Of a stretch of 64,000 nt of DNA, positions 7,181-16,351 are shown in pieces. Origin of the DNA: Acetomicrobium sp. UBA5826 (GTDB lineage: Bacteria; Synergistota; Synergistia; Synergistales; Acetomicrobiaceae). Below the pieces are notes generated by a model. It was given only the letters and a program-made list of their open reading frames with translations. It did not search any database and was not told where the DNA came from. The translations under genes were made by a program, and so were the position numbers. Positions within the stretch are counted from its first letter, which is position 1. The number at the start of each line of letters is the position of its first letter. The stretch is from positions 97,643-161,642 of the forward strand of contig NZ_DJHF01000017.1 of assembly GCF_002433005.1 (NCBI RefSeq), read 5' to 3'.

Positions 7181-9112
7181 TTAACTTTTCTTTAATGCTC
7201 TCCTTTTTTGGAAGAAGATGGTAAATATCATGACCGCCAGACCAAAGGTATCGGAGTATAATCCAGGCTTCAAAAGACCTATGGCCCCACAGAAAATTAT
7301 AATCCTGAGCCAAAAAGGTATTTGGGCTTTATAGTAGCCTATGGTCGACATTCCAAGGAGAAATACGCCCATCATGGCCGTTGCTATGGCTAGGACAAAA
7401 GGTATAGGTGTTACGTCCACCAATACAAGCATCGGGTTCATTACATATATATAAGGAACCAAAAAACCTGCCAGAGCCAGTTTGACGGCAGTAACGCCTG
7501 TTTTCATTGGTTCAGACCCTGCAATGCCCGCCCCGGCGTAAGCCGCCAAAGCTACCGGCGGACTCAAATCCGCGGCAATACCAAAGTAAAGGACGAACAT
7601 ATATGCCGCTATGGGAGCGACGCCGAGTTGAAGAAGGGCAGGTGCTGCAATTGTGCTCGTTACGATGAAGTTCGCCGTCGTAGGAAGACCCGCTCCCAAC
7701 AATATACAGGTTACCATTGTAAGAAGTAGTGTTATTAACAAATTTCCTTGAGAAATCGTAATTATCAGGCTCGCAATTCTAAGTCCGAGACCCGTCAATG
7801 TGGCCATTCCTACTATGATCCCTACCGTGCCGCAGGCGCAAGCCACTCCAAGAGAACCCTTGGCTCCGTTGGCTAAGCCGTCAATTAACTTGGGAAACGT
7901 AAGCCTCGTTTCTTTAGATATGAAGGACACGGCTATTGTGGTAAGTACGCCATAGTAAGCAGCCTTCATGGGAGTATATCCGGCAACGAGGAAATATATG
8001 ATTGCAAACAATGGGATGAGCAAATGCCCCTTTACTCTCAGTAATTTCCAGAGTTCGGGCAATCTTTCCTTAGGCAATCCCACCAGGCCAAGCCTTGTAG
8101 CTTCGAGGTGTACCTGTATCATGACGGCAGCGTAATATAAAAGTGCCGGAATTACGGCTGCCAAGGCAACTTTTATATAAGGAACGCCCAAAAACTCAGC
8201 CATGATGAAGGCTGCTGCGCCCATTATTGGGGGCATGATCTGCCCGCCGGTGGAAGAGACGGCTTCAACGGCTGCTGCGAAATACGGTTTATATCCTATA
8301 CTCTTCATAAGGGGAATGGTAAAAGTGCCGGTTGTGCAGACATTTGCTACCGACGAACCTGATATGGTCCCCATGATTCCCGAGCTTAATACGGCCACTT
8401 TTGCGGGACCTCCCGTAGACTTGCCGGCTATGGCCAATGCCAAATCTATTACGAATTTACCCATTCCCGTCTCCTGAAGAATGGAGCCAAAGAGGATGAA
8501 CATAAAGACAAAAGTTGCCGAAACGGAAATAGGCACTCCAAAAACTCCCTCTGTACCCAAGTACATATGGTTAATTATACGAGCGATGTTAAACCCCCTG
8601 TGGGCAAAAAGCGAAGGAAAATATCTGCCGAAATAGCAATAGATGATAGAAATAATAGCAAGGATCGGCAACACAGGGTTTGAAACTCTCCTGGTGGCTT
8701 CAAGGAGCATACCAATACCCAAGAATCCAATGAATATGTCCATGGTCGTTGGAAGCCCGGAGCGCATGATAAGCTCGTTAAAATGTATCACCATATAAAG
8801 CACAGAATATGCCGCGACAGTCGCCAGAATGAAATCATACCAAGGAATTTTATCACTTGGGGATTTTTTGGTAGCAGGATACATTAAAAAGGTCAAAAAC
8901 AGCACAAATGCCAGGTGAACCGCCCTCTGCTTCATGGCCAAGAGAAGACCGAAACCAGCTGTGTAAAGATGAAAGAGCGACATTGCAACAGCTATCACTA
9001 AGATAAAATAGTTCTGCCACCCCTTTAGCGTTCGATAACGCGATTCAGTATCGTATTGACGCATGACTTCATTTAGATCGATTACTTGATCCTGAGGCTT
9101 GTTGTCCACCAT
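7181..9112 (-). CDS. TRAP transporter fused permease, 4TM/12TM (DctQ-DctM type)
   Basis: A 643-residue, strongly hydrophobic protein in which the small four-helix Q subunit and the large twelve-helix M subunit of a TRAP carrier are one chain. It matches the 4TM/12TM fusion subfamily that normally works with a TAXI-type periplasmic binding protein. Glycine-rich motifs such as GIMGTISGSSVANVCTTG and AAAVEAVSSTGGQIMPP are characteristic of the large subunit. AAAGGGGG precedes the ATG. A DUF1850 gene lies just upstream, a frequent companion of TAXI-TRAP permeases, but no binding-protein gene occurs anywhere in the window. The substrate is unknown; it is likely a carboxylate taken up with sodium or protons. 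Confidence 0.9.
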   Translation of the reverse strand: MVDNKPQDQVIDLNEVMRQYDTESRYRTLKGWQNYFILVIAVAMSLFHLYTAGFGLLLAMKQRAVHLAFVLFLTFLMYPATKKSPSDKIPWYDFILATVAAYSVLYMVIHFNELIMRSGLPTTMDIFIGFLGIGMLLEATRRVSNPVLPILAIISIIYCYFGRYFPSLFAHRGFNIARIINHMYLGTEGVFGVPISVSATFVFMFILFGSILQETGMGKFVIDLALAIAGKSTGGPAKVAVLSSGIMGTISGSSVANVCTTGTFTIPLMKSIGYKPYFAAAVEAVSSTGGQIMPPIMGAAAFIMAEFLGVPYIKVALAAVIPALLYYAAVMIQVHLEATRLGLVGLPKERLPELWKLLRVKGHLLIPLFAIIYFLVAGYTPMKAAYYGVLTTIAVSFISKETRLTFPKLIDGLANGAKGSLGVACACGTVGIIVGMATLTGLGLRIASLIITISQGNLLITLLLTMVTCILLGAGLPTTANFIVTSTIAAPALLQLGVAPIAAYMFVLYFGIAADLSPPVALAAYAGAGIAGSEPMKTGVTAVKLALAGFLVPYIYVMNPMLVLVDVTPIPFVLAIATAMMGVFLLGMSTIGYYKAQIPFWLRIIIFCGAIGLLKPGLYSDTFGLAVMIFTIFFQKRRALKKS

Positions 9113-9163
9113 TCAGCGTCCCCCTTTTAAGAATGAATTTTCGTTATTTTACTATATATTTTA

Positions 9164-9637
9164 CTATAATAAGGGTCTCATTAGCACGTATAGGCGAATC
9201 GACTCTCCTCGATAAGTATTGTAGAGTTCGTATCGCTCTCTGCCTATGGTCAATATATTCTCACCTATCGAATCATTACCCACTCTGCATTGAACATATG
9301 GCCAATGACGTCTACCTCCACGAAATATCAGCCAATTCTTCGTCTTGATCATCGAACCAGGATATTGGTCAAATGTCGGCAGCCCCGCATTGTGGGATTT
9401 AACCCTCTCTTCGTAAAGCCATATGCGGTCCCCCTGTAATATGAACACATCTTCGACGGGAGTTCGCTCGAGGCTGTGAATATAGCTTAAAACCATCCCT
9501 TGCCCCAGGGGAACCAAAAATCCGTCCCTTCCGCTTGCATGGGAAAGACATAACCAATACTGCGGAACAAACAATAAATAGATTTCAGCAAACAAAAGAA
9601 GCAAACAAAGCAATATCAAGCTGAGCTTTTTTCTCAT
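9164..9637 (-). CDS. DUF1850 protein, TRAP-associated
   Basis: A 157-residue protein with an N-terminal membrane segment or uncleaved signal (MRKKLSLILLCLLLLFAEIY) and a compact extracytoplasmic domain containing the HSLERTPVEDVF motif of DUF1850. Its function is not known; the family is repeatedly found beside fused TRAP permeases, as here. The start at 9637 is chosen because AGGAG lies 10 nt upstream and the ATG overlaps the pcm stop as ATGA, implying translational coupling. It is followed after about 50 bp by the permease gene. Confidence 0.75.
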   Translation of the reverse strand: MRKKLSLILLCLLLLFAEIYLLFVPQYWLCLSHASGRDGFLVPLGQGMVLSYIHSLERTPVEDVFILQGDRIWLYEERVKSHNAGLPTFDQYPGSMIKTKNWLIFRGGRRHWPYVQCRVGNDSIGENILTIGRERYELYNTYRGESIRLYVLMRPLL

Positions 9638-10287
9638 ATCTCTTTCACTCCTGGCAAAAGCGGCACAAAAGAGCAATAGTCATGTCGTTCTTCATGAAGC
9701 CTGCCTTTGAGTTTTGTTATTTTAATCAATTGTTCCGTTCTGAAGGATACGACCAGGGGAACTACCAACCTGCCGCCTTCTGCAAGTTGATCTATCCATG
9801 TCTCCTCTATTTTGCTCGCTGCTGCCGTTACAATGACGCGGTCGAAGGGAGATTCTTCTGCCCAGCCCAACCTTCCATCGCCTATCTTTGTCTGAACCTT
9901 ATCCGCAATTCCAAGTTTCTCAAAGACCTTTTTCGCCCTTTCCGACAAAGCGGCGATCCTTTCTATTGTGTATACCTCGCATCCTAAAAATGCCAAAACC
10001 GCTGCCTGATAACCCGATCCAGTGCCAATTTCAAGGACTTTGTCGCCCTTCTGAGGGTCCAGCAATTCTGTCATCTTGGCCACGATGTAAGGTTGCGATA
10101 CTGTCTGGCCTTCGCCGATAGGTAGAGCGCAGTCCGCATAGGCAACGCGTCGCAAATTATCGGGCACAAAAAGATGTCGCGGCAACTTCGACATCGCTTC
10201 AAGCAATGCTTCGTTTTTTATATTGCGACTTTTTATTTGAGTTTCCACCATCACTCTTGCTTCTTCATGCCAATCTGGGGATGCCAT
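9634..10287 (-). CDS. pcm: Protein-L-isoaspartate O-methyltransferase
   Basis: A 217-residue SAM-dependent methyltransferase that methylates isoaspartyl residues in aged proteins and starts their repair. Motif I VLEIGTGSGYQAAVLA and the family-specific ALPIGEGQTVSQPYIVAKM segment identify it. Length is standard. AGGGTGA precedes the ATG. It is the first gene of the pcm-DUF1850-TRAP unit and overlaps the DUF1850 start by 4 bp, an unexpected pairing of protein repair with transport. Confidence 0.93.
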   Translation of the reverse strand: MASPDWHEEARVMVETQIKSRNIKNEALLEAMSKLPRHLFVPDNLRRVAYADCALPIGEGQTVSQPYIVAKMTELLDPQKGDKVLEIGTGSGYQAAVLAFLGCEVYTIERIAALSERAKKVFEKLGIADKVQTKIGDGRLGWAEESPFDRVIVTAAASKIEETWIDQLAEGGRLVVPLVVSFRTEQLIKITKLKGRLHEERHDYCSFVPLLPGVKEI

Positions 10288-10339
10288 TTCAATTCACCCT
10301 ATATATGAAATGTTTGTTACCAGTATACTATAGAACAGC

Positions 10340-10394
10340 ACATAAAAAATAATAGACAGATCGAATTGAAAGACCTGTCTATTATTTTTTATGT
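10340..10394 (-). terminator. Perfect 20-bp inverted repeat, probable terminator after tRNA-Arg
   Basis: The arms at 10340-10359 and 10375-10394 are perfect reverse complements of 20 bp separated by 15 nt. The outer half is A/T-rich, so either strand ends in a T-rich run. It sits between tRNA-Arg and pcm, both on the minus strand, and most likely ends tRNA transcription. Confidence 0.65.
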
Positions 10395-10422
10395 CATCAT
10401 TAACTCGATGAACTGCATTATA

Positions 10423-10499
10423 TGGCGGGCCTGGCCGGACTCGAACCGGCGACCTACGGCTTAGGAGGCCGTCGCTCTATCCTACTGAGCTACAGGCCC
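10423..10499 (-). tRNA. tRNA-Arg (CCT anticodon)
   Basis: A complete cloverleaf on the minus strand with acceptor GGGCCTG/CAGGCCC, discriminator G73, anticodon stem ACGGC/GCCGT, loop CTCCTAA (anticodon CCT) and T-arm GTTCGAGTC. CCA is encoded at 10423-10425. Confidence 0.95.
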
Positions 10500-10515
10500 G
10501 TCAACGACGGAGTTA

Positions 10516-10545
10516 ATATTATCATGAACAACGGTTGTGATTCAA
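10516..10545 (-). promoter_or_regulatory. Promoter of tRNA-Arg
   Basis: TTGAAT (10540-10545) and TAATAT (10516-10521) on the minus strand are 18 bp apart, giving a leader of roughly 9 nt before the tRNA 5' end. The remaining 190 bp up to the ribF stop at 10740 shows no gene and no clear signal. Confidence 0.65.
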
Positions 10546-10739
10546 CTACCTTTTAGAGAAATTCCAAAAATTACGAGATGGTTAAGAGGTAACTGAACAC
10601 TTCTCACAATCTGTGAAATGATATTTCTTGTATTTATTACGTATCTATGTCGACCGCATTAAATATAACGGTCAAGCAAAACCAAGTTTATATACACGCT
10701 GATAATTTGCAAATATATTGCAACAGCATAATTAAGCCT

Positions 10740-11720
10740 TTATCTAGAAATTCTATTATAATTCGTAACCTTCAAGCGATACTCATAACTTTTCCAGCAT
10801 TCTTTTAGCGAAAACAACAGCCCCTCCCGCCTATAAAACCAAGGACGGCAAATTTCTCTTATCCTCTCGACATCATCTTTCATTTGAGCAACTAGCCCTT
10901 CCGCTGATTCAAACTTTTTTTCTTCTCTTATTTGGGCCAACAACAGAACAGCGATCATTTCACCGTAGAGATCTCCTTCGAATTGATCCAAATGCACTTC
11001 TATCCGAATTTCATCTCCTCTTTCGAAAGTGGGATTATATCCTATGTTTAAAGCTCCACTCCACCATTTGCCATGAGCCAAGACCGCCGTCGCATACACC
11101 CCTTTAGGGGGTAGCAGTTTAAGCTCTGATGCAGGCAAATTAGCCGTAGGAAATCCCAGTATTCGCCCCCTGTGATCGCCTTCCGTAACTGGTGCTATGA
11201 TGAAATAGGGATATCCCAACATGGCTTCGGTTTGTTGCATATATCCTTTTTTCACGAGCTGCCTTACCAGGGAACTGCTCACAACCGAACCGTCAATTTT
11301 AAACGGCGGTATAGCCGCGAAAAACCAGCCTTTTTTTGTTAAGTAACTTTTCAAGAATTCGACATCACCGGAGCGATGTTTACCGAATTTGAAGTTTTCA
11401 CCCACTACTATTCCTCTTGCTTTATATCGAGATCCTAACTCCTCGATGAAATCTTTTGGGTTTAAATCTTTCACGTCGCTGAAGGGGATTTTTATAAAAT
11501 CCGGAATATTGAGGAAAGAAGCTATAAAATCCCTCTCCGAATCTGTAAAAAGGGGAACAAAACAGCCGTTTCCCAATACGATTTGGGGGTGTGGCACAAA
11601 TGTCATTACCCCCCAAGGCATATCCATCCTATCCGATGCATCTCTGGCAACTTCAAACAAAGCCTGATGTCCCTTATGAAATCCATCAAATGAACCCAAG
11701 ACAACTATCACAGACACCAC
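10740..11720 (-). CDS. ribF: Bifunctional riboflavin kinase / FAD synthetase
   Basis: This enzyme phosphorylates riboflavin to FMN and adenylates FMN to FAD. The N-terminal nucleotidyltransferase half shows GSFDGFHKGHQALF and a VVGENFKFGKHRSGD segment; the C-terminal flavokinase half shows GFPTANLP and GVYATAVL. At up to 326 residues it is about the usual length. The start is uncertain: tandem GTG codons at 11720, 11717 and 11711 are possible and the only purine-rich signal (GGGGTGG) favours the third. It closes the nusA-infB operon, 21 bp after truB. No terminator is visible downstream. Confidence 0.92.
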   Translation of the reverse strand: MVSVIVVLGSFDGFHKGHQALFEVARDASDRMDMPWGVMTFVPHPQIVLGNGCFVPLFTDSERDFIASFLNIPDFIKIPFSDVKDLNPKDFIEELGSRYKARGIVVGENFKFGKHRSGDVEFLKSYLTKKGWFFAAIPPFKIDGSVVSSSLVRQLVKKGYMQQTEAMLGYPYFIIAPVTEGDHRGRILGFPTANLPASELKLLPPKGVYATAVLAHGKWWSGALNIGYNPTFERGDEIRIEVHLDQFEGDLYGEMIAVLLLAQIREEKKFESAEGLVAQMKDDVERIREICRPWFYRREGLLFSLKECWKSYEYRLKVTNYNRISR

Positions 11721-11741
11721 CCCGATCGCGTCTGGTAAAAA

Positions 11742-12656
11742 TTAAAGAACAATGTTAGTGTCCGGTTTAATTGCACAGCCACCATTGAGCCACCTGATCT
11801 TACAAAACGATATTGTTCTACATCCTTTTACCACAAAGGCCTTTGAGGGTTCAATTATGCCCCACCATTTTATTCCCAGGATGTTTGTTAACTCCTGTCC
11901 ATTCAATAGCCTGTCTTCCTCGGTTTCATTCGCTTCGCAGGTACAAAAGTCTTTAAGCATTTCTTGAGGGGGGATTATCATTTCTTTTGCAGCTTCATTC
12001 GAAAGTTGCTTAATAAAATCAAGACTAAGGGCATCCTGCAACTTAAAGGACCCTATTTCAGTGCGTTCCAAGAAGGCAACGTGGGCCAAACTGGCCAATT
12101 TAGAACCTAAATCTCGAGCTAGGCTTCTAATATATGTACCCTTAGAACAGACAACTTCCATGGTGAACTTACCCTCTTCCGTGATAGGGCTTATTCTTTT
12201 GATGCTCTGTATGAATACCGCCTTTGGCTGTAAGAAGACTTTTTTATTTGCGCGGACAAGCTCGTAGGCACGACTCCCTTTTACGGATACAGCAGATACG
12301 TTAGGAGGAACCTGTAACCTGTACCCTAAAAAACTCAGCAAAGTTGAGTCTATATCGCTTTCTTTGATATGCCGCCATTCGGCTGTGCCTATGACCCTTC
12401 CGCTTGCATCGTCGGTGTCCGTCTGTTCTCCAAGTTTTATTGTAGTTATATACTTTTTAGGAAGCTCCATAACGTAAGATGAAGCACGAGTCATTTTACC
12501 TACGAGTAAAATGAGCAACCCGAAAGCGGGTACATCTAAAGTTCCGGCATGCCCTACTTTAGTCTTTCGCCCGACTTTTTCCTTTAGCAGGGCAACACAT
12601 GCAGCACTGCTTATACCTTTAGGCTTATTTATCAAAAGAAAACCCGATTTACACAT
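11742..12656 (-). CDS. truB: tRNA pseudouridine-55 synthase
   Basis: TruB makes pseudouridine 55 in the T loop of tRNAs. The 304-residue protein starts with the conserved LLINKPKGISS segment and has the catalytic motif VGHAGTLDVPAFGLL, whose Asp is the nucleophile. The C-terminal part carries a PUA-like region. Its ATG overlaps the nrnA stop by 8 bp and ribF follows after 21 bp, the usual rbfA-nrnA-truB-ribF order. Confidence 0.95.
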   Translation of the reverse strand: MCKSGFLLINKPKGISSAACVALLKEKVGRKTKVGHAGTLDVPAFGLLILLVGKMTRASSYVMELPKKYITTIKLGEQTDTDDASGRVIGTAEWRHIKESDIDSTLLSFLGYRLQVPPNVSAVSVKGSRAYELVRANKKVFLQPKAVFIQSIKRISPITEEGKFTMEVVCSKGTYIRSLARDLGSKLASLAHVAFLERTEIGSFKLQDALSLDFIKQLSNEAAKEMIIPPQEMLKDFCTCEANETEEDRLLNGQELTNILGIKWWGIIEPSKAFVVKGCRTISFCKIRWLNGGCAIKPDTNIVL

Positions 12657-13641
12657 TTTTGACGTATTCCTCGATCGATTTCGACACTACATCCAAAGCT
12701 TTCTCTATGGGAAGGTATATCTTACAGGCTGCAGCCTGAGGATGACCTCCGCCATCCCATTTCTGTGCCAATTCTCTCACGGACACGCTGGTCACAGCTC
12801 TGAAACTAACCCTTACTTCGCCGTCTTCTCCTTCTGTCATCAGAGCGCTTATTATAGCTCCTTTGACATACAAAAGTTGATTCACTATACCTTCTGAATC
12901 GTAAGGATCAGCATTGAGCTTTTCAAAATCTTCCTTTTTTAGCCAGCTTACAACCGCCTTCCCATCGGGCGTGGAAAAGGCTCGCATAAAAGCTAAACCC
13001 CAAAGCTTAAGGCCTTCGAGTCTTCTGCTGGCATATATATATCTAAATATTTGTTCGGGATTTATCCCGGAGCTCAAGACGTCCTGAGCAATTAAGTGGG
13101 ATTTAGGCGTAGTATTTGAATAGGTAAAATGACCCGTATCAGTAATTATTCCGGTGTAGATTCCAATACGGGCGTCCTTTGGAATAGGAAGCTTGCTATC
13201 ATTAAGCAGGTCCCAAATGATTTCAGCTGTGGCCGATGAAGATGTATCTATATAATTGAGACGACCGAACCTCTGATTATCCATGTGGTGGTCGATGTTT
13301 ACAATTAAAGTAGAATCATAAAGATCAAGAATGCCCTGGACAGTCCTCTCGAGATTGCTGGTATCTAGCACTATTATTGCTGTATCCGGCTCCCTTACGA
13401 CATCGGGCACAAAATTCATAACTTGGTATTCCTCGACAAAGGGCAAATATCCATATGCTTTGGGCATAGGATGAGTACCTCCCCAAATGCACCTTTTACC
13501 AAGAGCCATGCCCCAGGAATAGAAAGCACTGCCCGAACCGATAGCATCACCATCGGGTCGCTCGTGAACAAAAATAGCCCATGTTTTTTTAGTCAATATG
13601 GCATTTAAGATTTCTTTTAAAGAATCCCCATTATCCCTCAT
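12649..13641 (-). CDS. nrnA: DHH/DHHA1 phosphoesterase, NrnA-type nano-RNase and pAp phosphatase
   Basis: A 330-residue DHH-superfamily hydrolase. It has the metal motifs ERPDGDAIGS (near residue 30), DTSNLER, NIDHHMDN (the DHH motif) and the C-terminal DHHA1 GGGHPQAAAC. NrnA enzymes degrade 2-5 nt RNAs and dephosphorylate 3'-phosphoadenosine 5'-phosphate; this activity is inferred from family and position. It overlaps rbfA by 11 bp and truB by 8 bp, so expression is tightly coupled. Confidence 0.9.
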   Translation of the reverse strand: MRDNGDSLKEILNAILTKKTWAIFVHERPDGDAIGSGSAFYSWGMALGKRCIWGGTHPMPKAYGYLPFVEEYQVMNFVPDVVREPDTAIIVLDTSNLERTVQGILDLYDSTLIVNIDHHMDNQRFGRLNYIDTSSSATAEIIWDLLNDSKLPIPKDARIGIYTGIITDTGHFTYSNTTPKSHLIAQDVLSSGINPEQIFRYIYASRRLEGLKLWGLAFMRAFSTPDGKAVVSWLKKEDFEKLNADPYDSEGIVNQLLYVKGAIISALMTEGEDGEVRVSFRAVTSVSVRELAQKWDGGGHPQAAACKIYLPIEKALDVVSKSIEEYVKNV

Positions 13642-14017
13642 CGTCTGACAACTTTTCGTCTCTCTTCGGTTTTGAATGTTTGTGGGCTATTTTATCGAGC
13701 AGCTCCTCAATTCTTTGAGCTCTGTCTTCGGTATCGTCCACGACAAAGACCAGCTTTGGCGCAAATCTGAGTCTCATTTGCCTACAAACAATTCCGCTCA
13801 AAGCTCCTGCCAGGCTATTCAATGAATCGCCGATCTCCTTTAGATCGGATTTATCGATCGAGGTGAAGTATACTTTGGCAATGCTCAAATCGTTTGTACA
13901 TCTTACTTCTGTGATGACCACCTTTTTCAACATTGGATCTTTGGCATTGTTCACTAAAAATTCGGATATCTCTCTCAACATCTCCTTGTTGACCCGTTCA
14001 ATTCTCAATTTGTCCAT
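13631..14017 (-). CDS. rbfA: Ribosome-binding factor A
   Basis: RbfA is a single KH-like domain protein that helps mature the 16S rRNA 5' end in 30S assembly. The 128-residue protein has the typical opening MDKLRIERVNKEMLREIS and the KH core with MRLRFAPKLVFVVDDTEDRA. I choose the ATG at 14017 because GAGAGG lies 9 nt upstream; an ATG three codons earlier (14026) is also possible. The gene overlaps ylxP at its start and nrnA at its end. Confidence 0.93.
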   Translation of the reverse strand: MDKLRIERVNKEMLREISEFLVNNAKDPMLKKVVITEVRCTNDLSIAKVYFTSIDKSDLKEIGDSLNSLAGALSGIVCRQMRLRFAPKLVFVVDDTEDRAQRIEELLDKIAHKHSKPKRDEKLSDDEG

Positions 14018-14327
14018 AACATTCAACCTCTCGATCGAAATTAATTATTTCGAAACCGTTTTTGGCTTCTGCCAAAAGGACGTGGCGTTCCACCGCATCG
14101 AGAAGAGACTCGGCCTCCTTAACGGAAGCCGATGCCGAAACAACAGCTATATAGGCCAAATCCCATATATTATCCGGACCGAGATCGACAACCGATACGT
14201 TTAACCTCTTTTTCAAAAGATCAATCAGAGATTTTACGACCTGACGTCTGTCCTTCAGGCTGCCGGCAGAGGGTATTTTTACGGTCATTATTACAACGGC
14301 AATGAATAATTTTGGGATATCTCTCAT
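13998..14327 (-). CDS. YlxP-like DUF503 protein
   Basis: A 109-residue protein of the DUF503/YlxP family, with the PSAGSLKDRRQVVKSL motif near the N-terminus and a ferredoxin-like fold prediction from its alternating pattern. The family sits between infB and rbfA in many bacteria and is thought to relate to ribosome assembly, but its role is not established. The ATG overlaps the infB stop as ATGA. Confidence 0.88.
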   Translation of the reverse strand: MRDIPKLFIAVVIMTVKIPSAGSLKDRRQVVKSLIDLLKKRLNVSVVDLGPDNIWDLAYIAVVSASASVKEAESLLDAVERHVLLAEAKNGFEIINFDREVECYGQIEN

Positions 14328-16330
14328 GAAACATCACTTAGATGTCTTTTTTCCTCTAAAATCTCGAAGGCCTCTATGATGTCGCCTTCCTTTATGTCTT
14401 GAAATCCAGCGAGAGCTATTCCGCATTCGTATCCGGCGTTTACTTCCCTTACGTCGTCTTTAAACCGTTTGAGGCTGGATAGCGGTCCTTCCCATATGAC
14501 AATGCCATCCCTTATAATTCTTGCTTTGGCATTTCGTCTGATTGTTCCTTCTTTTACGTAACAACCGGCGACTTGTCCTGCTTTGGGAACCTTGAATACT
14601 ACCCTGACCTCCGCTTCTCCGAGGATGTGTTCCTTTAGTTTTGGAGCAAGCATCCCTTCAACTGCTGCTTTAACGTCGTCGATCACGTCATATATGGTAC
14701 GATAAAGTCGTATCTGGATGCCCTTTTGTTCGGCTAATTTTCTTGCATTTCCGTCAGGCCTTACGTTAAACCCGATGATGATCGCATCCGATGCGTCGGC
14801 GAGCATAACATCGGACTCTGTAATCCTTCCAACGCCCTCATGAACGATCTCAATACCTACTTCTTCAACGGAAAGACGCAGCAAAGAGGACTTTATAGCT
14901 TCCAAGGTTCCCTGCACATCAGATTTTAATATTATCCTTACTGTGGGCATTTCGCCTTTTTCCATCTGCTCAAAGAGCTCTTCTAATGAGGCTCTTTTTA
15001 CAGCTTGCATTTCCTGCTGTCTTTTCTTTTCTAAGTATTTATCGATGGCATCGCGCGCTTCCTTTTCGTCTTCAACCCTTACAAACCGTTCACCGGCTTG
15101 AGGAACATCGTTTAAGCCCAAAAGTTCAGCAGGTAAGCTTGGCGTGACCTCTTTTATGTTGCGCCCGAGATGATCTATCATCGCCCGAACCCGTCCCCAC
15201 GTGGTCTCAAAAAGCAGTATATCTCCTCTTCTTAGGGTCCCTTGTTGGACGATCACCGTCGCCACCGGACCTTTGCCTTTGTCTAATTGAGCTTCTATGA
15301 CAACCCCCTCCGGATTTGCCTCGTAGTCAGCGACCAGTTCGTTCATTTCTGCAACGAGGAGTATCATTTCAAGAAGTTCGTCAACGTTGAGCCCCGTTTT
15401 TGCGGATATCTCAACCATGATGGTATCCCCGCCCCACTCTTCAGGGATAAGGCCGAGATCTGCAAGTTGCTGTTTTACCCTATCGGGCTTTGCGTTTGGT
15501 TTGTCGATCTTGTTTATAGCCACTACTATAGGCACATTTGCTGCCTTAGCATGATTTAATGCTTCAACGGTCTGTGGCATAACTCCATCATCTGCAGCCA
15601 CTATGAGTATTACTATGTCAGTAACTTGCGCCCCTCTGGCACGCATAGACGTAAATGCTTCATGTCCCGGGGTATCCAAAAAAACTATTTTTTTGCCGTT
15701 GTGTTCAACGACAGAAGCTCCTATGTGTTGTGTTATACCTCCTGCCTCTTTTGCGGTGACGTTGGTCTTTCTTATGTAGTCCAAAAGTGTCGTCTTGCCG
15801 TGATCCACATGACCCATAACCGTGACTATAGGGGGCCGTGGTAATAATTTTTTGGGAGGTTCCTGTTGTCTTTTTCTCTCAGATTGTATTGCCACTTCCT
15901 TTTTCTCTTCATCAGACACCTCTGCTTCGACAGGAACTATCGATAAAACCACATTAAATGCTTTGCCGATTGCCTTAGCTATTTCATCATTCACTATCGC
16001 GCTAGCAGGAACCATGAAACCTGCCGTTATAAGCTCTTTTACCACCAAATTAACGGGCTTTCCCAAAATTTTTGCGACCCTTTCAATTGTAGAGCCTTCA
16101 TCGATCCTTATAACTTCCTTTGCAGTTACAGTAGCTTCTTTTGAATCGCCATGTTTTGCTTCCTTGTCTTCCCGCAACGTTTCCTCAACTATTTGTGCAA
16201 TATCTGTATCTATGGAGCTCATATGGCTCTTTGCCTCCACCCCTAAGTCTTGTAAAATTTCTAGCAGATTTTTATTTTCGATGTTTAACATCTTTGCCAA
16301 TTCATATATCCTTATCTTTCTTTTTCCCAA
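14324..16330 (-). CDS. infB: Translation initiation factor IF-2
   Basis: IF-2 is the GTPase that brings initiator tRNA to the 30S subunit and promotes subunit joining. The 668-residue protein has two IF2_N-like segments (about residues 1-50 and 85-135), then the G domain with GHVDHGKTTLLDYIRK near residue 175, DTPGHEAF and NKIDKP, followed by domains II, III and IV. The N-terminal region is short compared with enterobacterial IF-2. The start is a TTG at 16330, supported by AAGGGGGG about 8 nt upstream; a nearby ATG is out of frame. Confidence 0.97.
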   Translation of the reverse strand: MGKRKIRIYELAKMLNIENKNLLEILQDLGVEAKSHMSSIDTDIAQIVEETLREDKEAKHGDSKEATVTAKEVIRIDEGSTIERVAKILGKPVNLVVKELITAGFMVPASAIVNDEIAKAIGKAFNVVLSIVPVEAEVSDEEKKEVAIQSERKRQQEPPKKLLPRPPIVTVMGHVDHGKTTLLDYIRKTNVTAKEAGGITQHIGASVVEHNGKKIVFLDTPGHEAFTSMRARGAQVTDIVILIVAADDGVMPQTVEALNHAKAANVPIVVAINKIDKPNAKPDRVKQQLADLGLIPEEWGGDTIMVEISAKTGLNVDELLEMILLVAEMNELVADYEANPEGVVIEAQLDKGKGPVATVIVQQGTLRRGDILLFETTWGRVRAMIDHLGRNIKEVTPSLPAELLGLNDVPQAGERFVRVEDEKEARDAIDKYLEKKRQQEMQAVKRASLEELFEQMEKGEMPTVRIILKSDVQGTLEAIKSSLLRLSVEEVGIEIVHEGVGRITESDVMLADASDAIIIGFNVRPDGNARKLAEQKGIQIRLYRTIYDVIDDVKAAVEGMLAPKLKEHILGEAEVRVVFKVPKAGQVAGCYVKEGTIRRNAKARIIRDGIVIWEGPLSSLKRFKDDVREVNAGYECGIALAGFQDIKEGDIIEAFEILEEKRHLSDVS

Positions 16331-16351
16331 ATGCCATTCCCCCCTTGAAAA

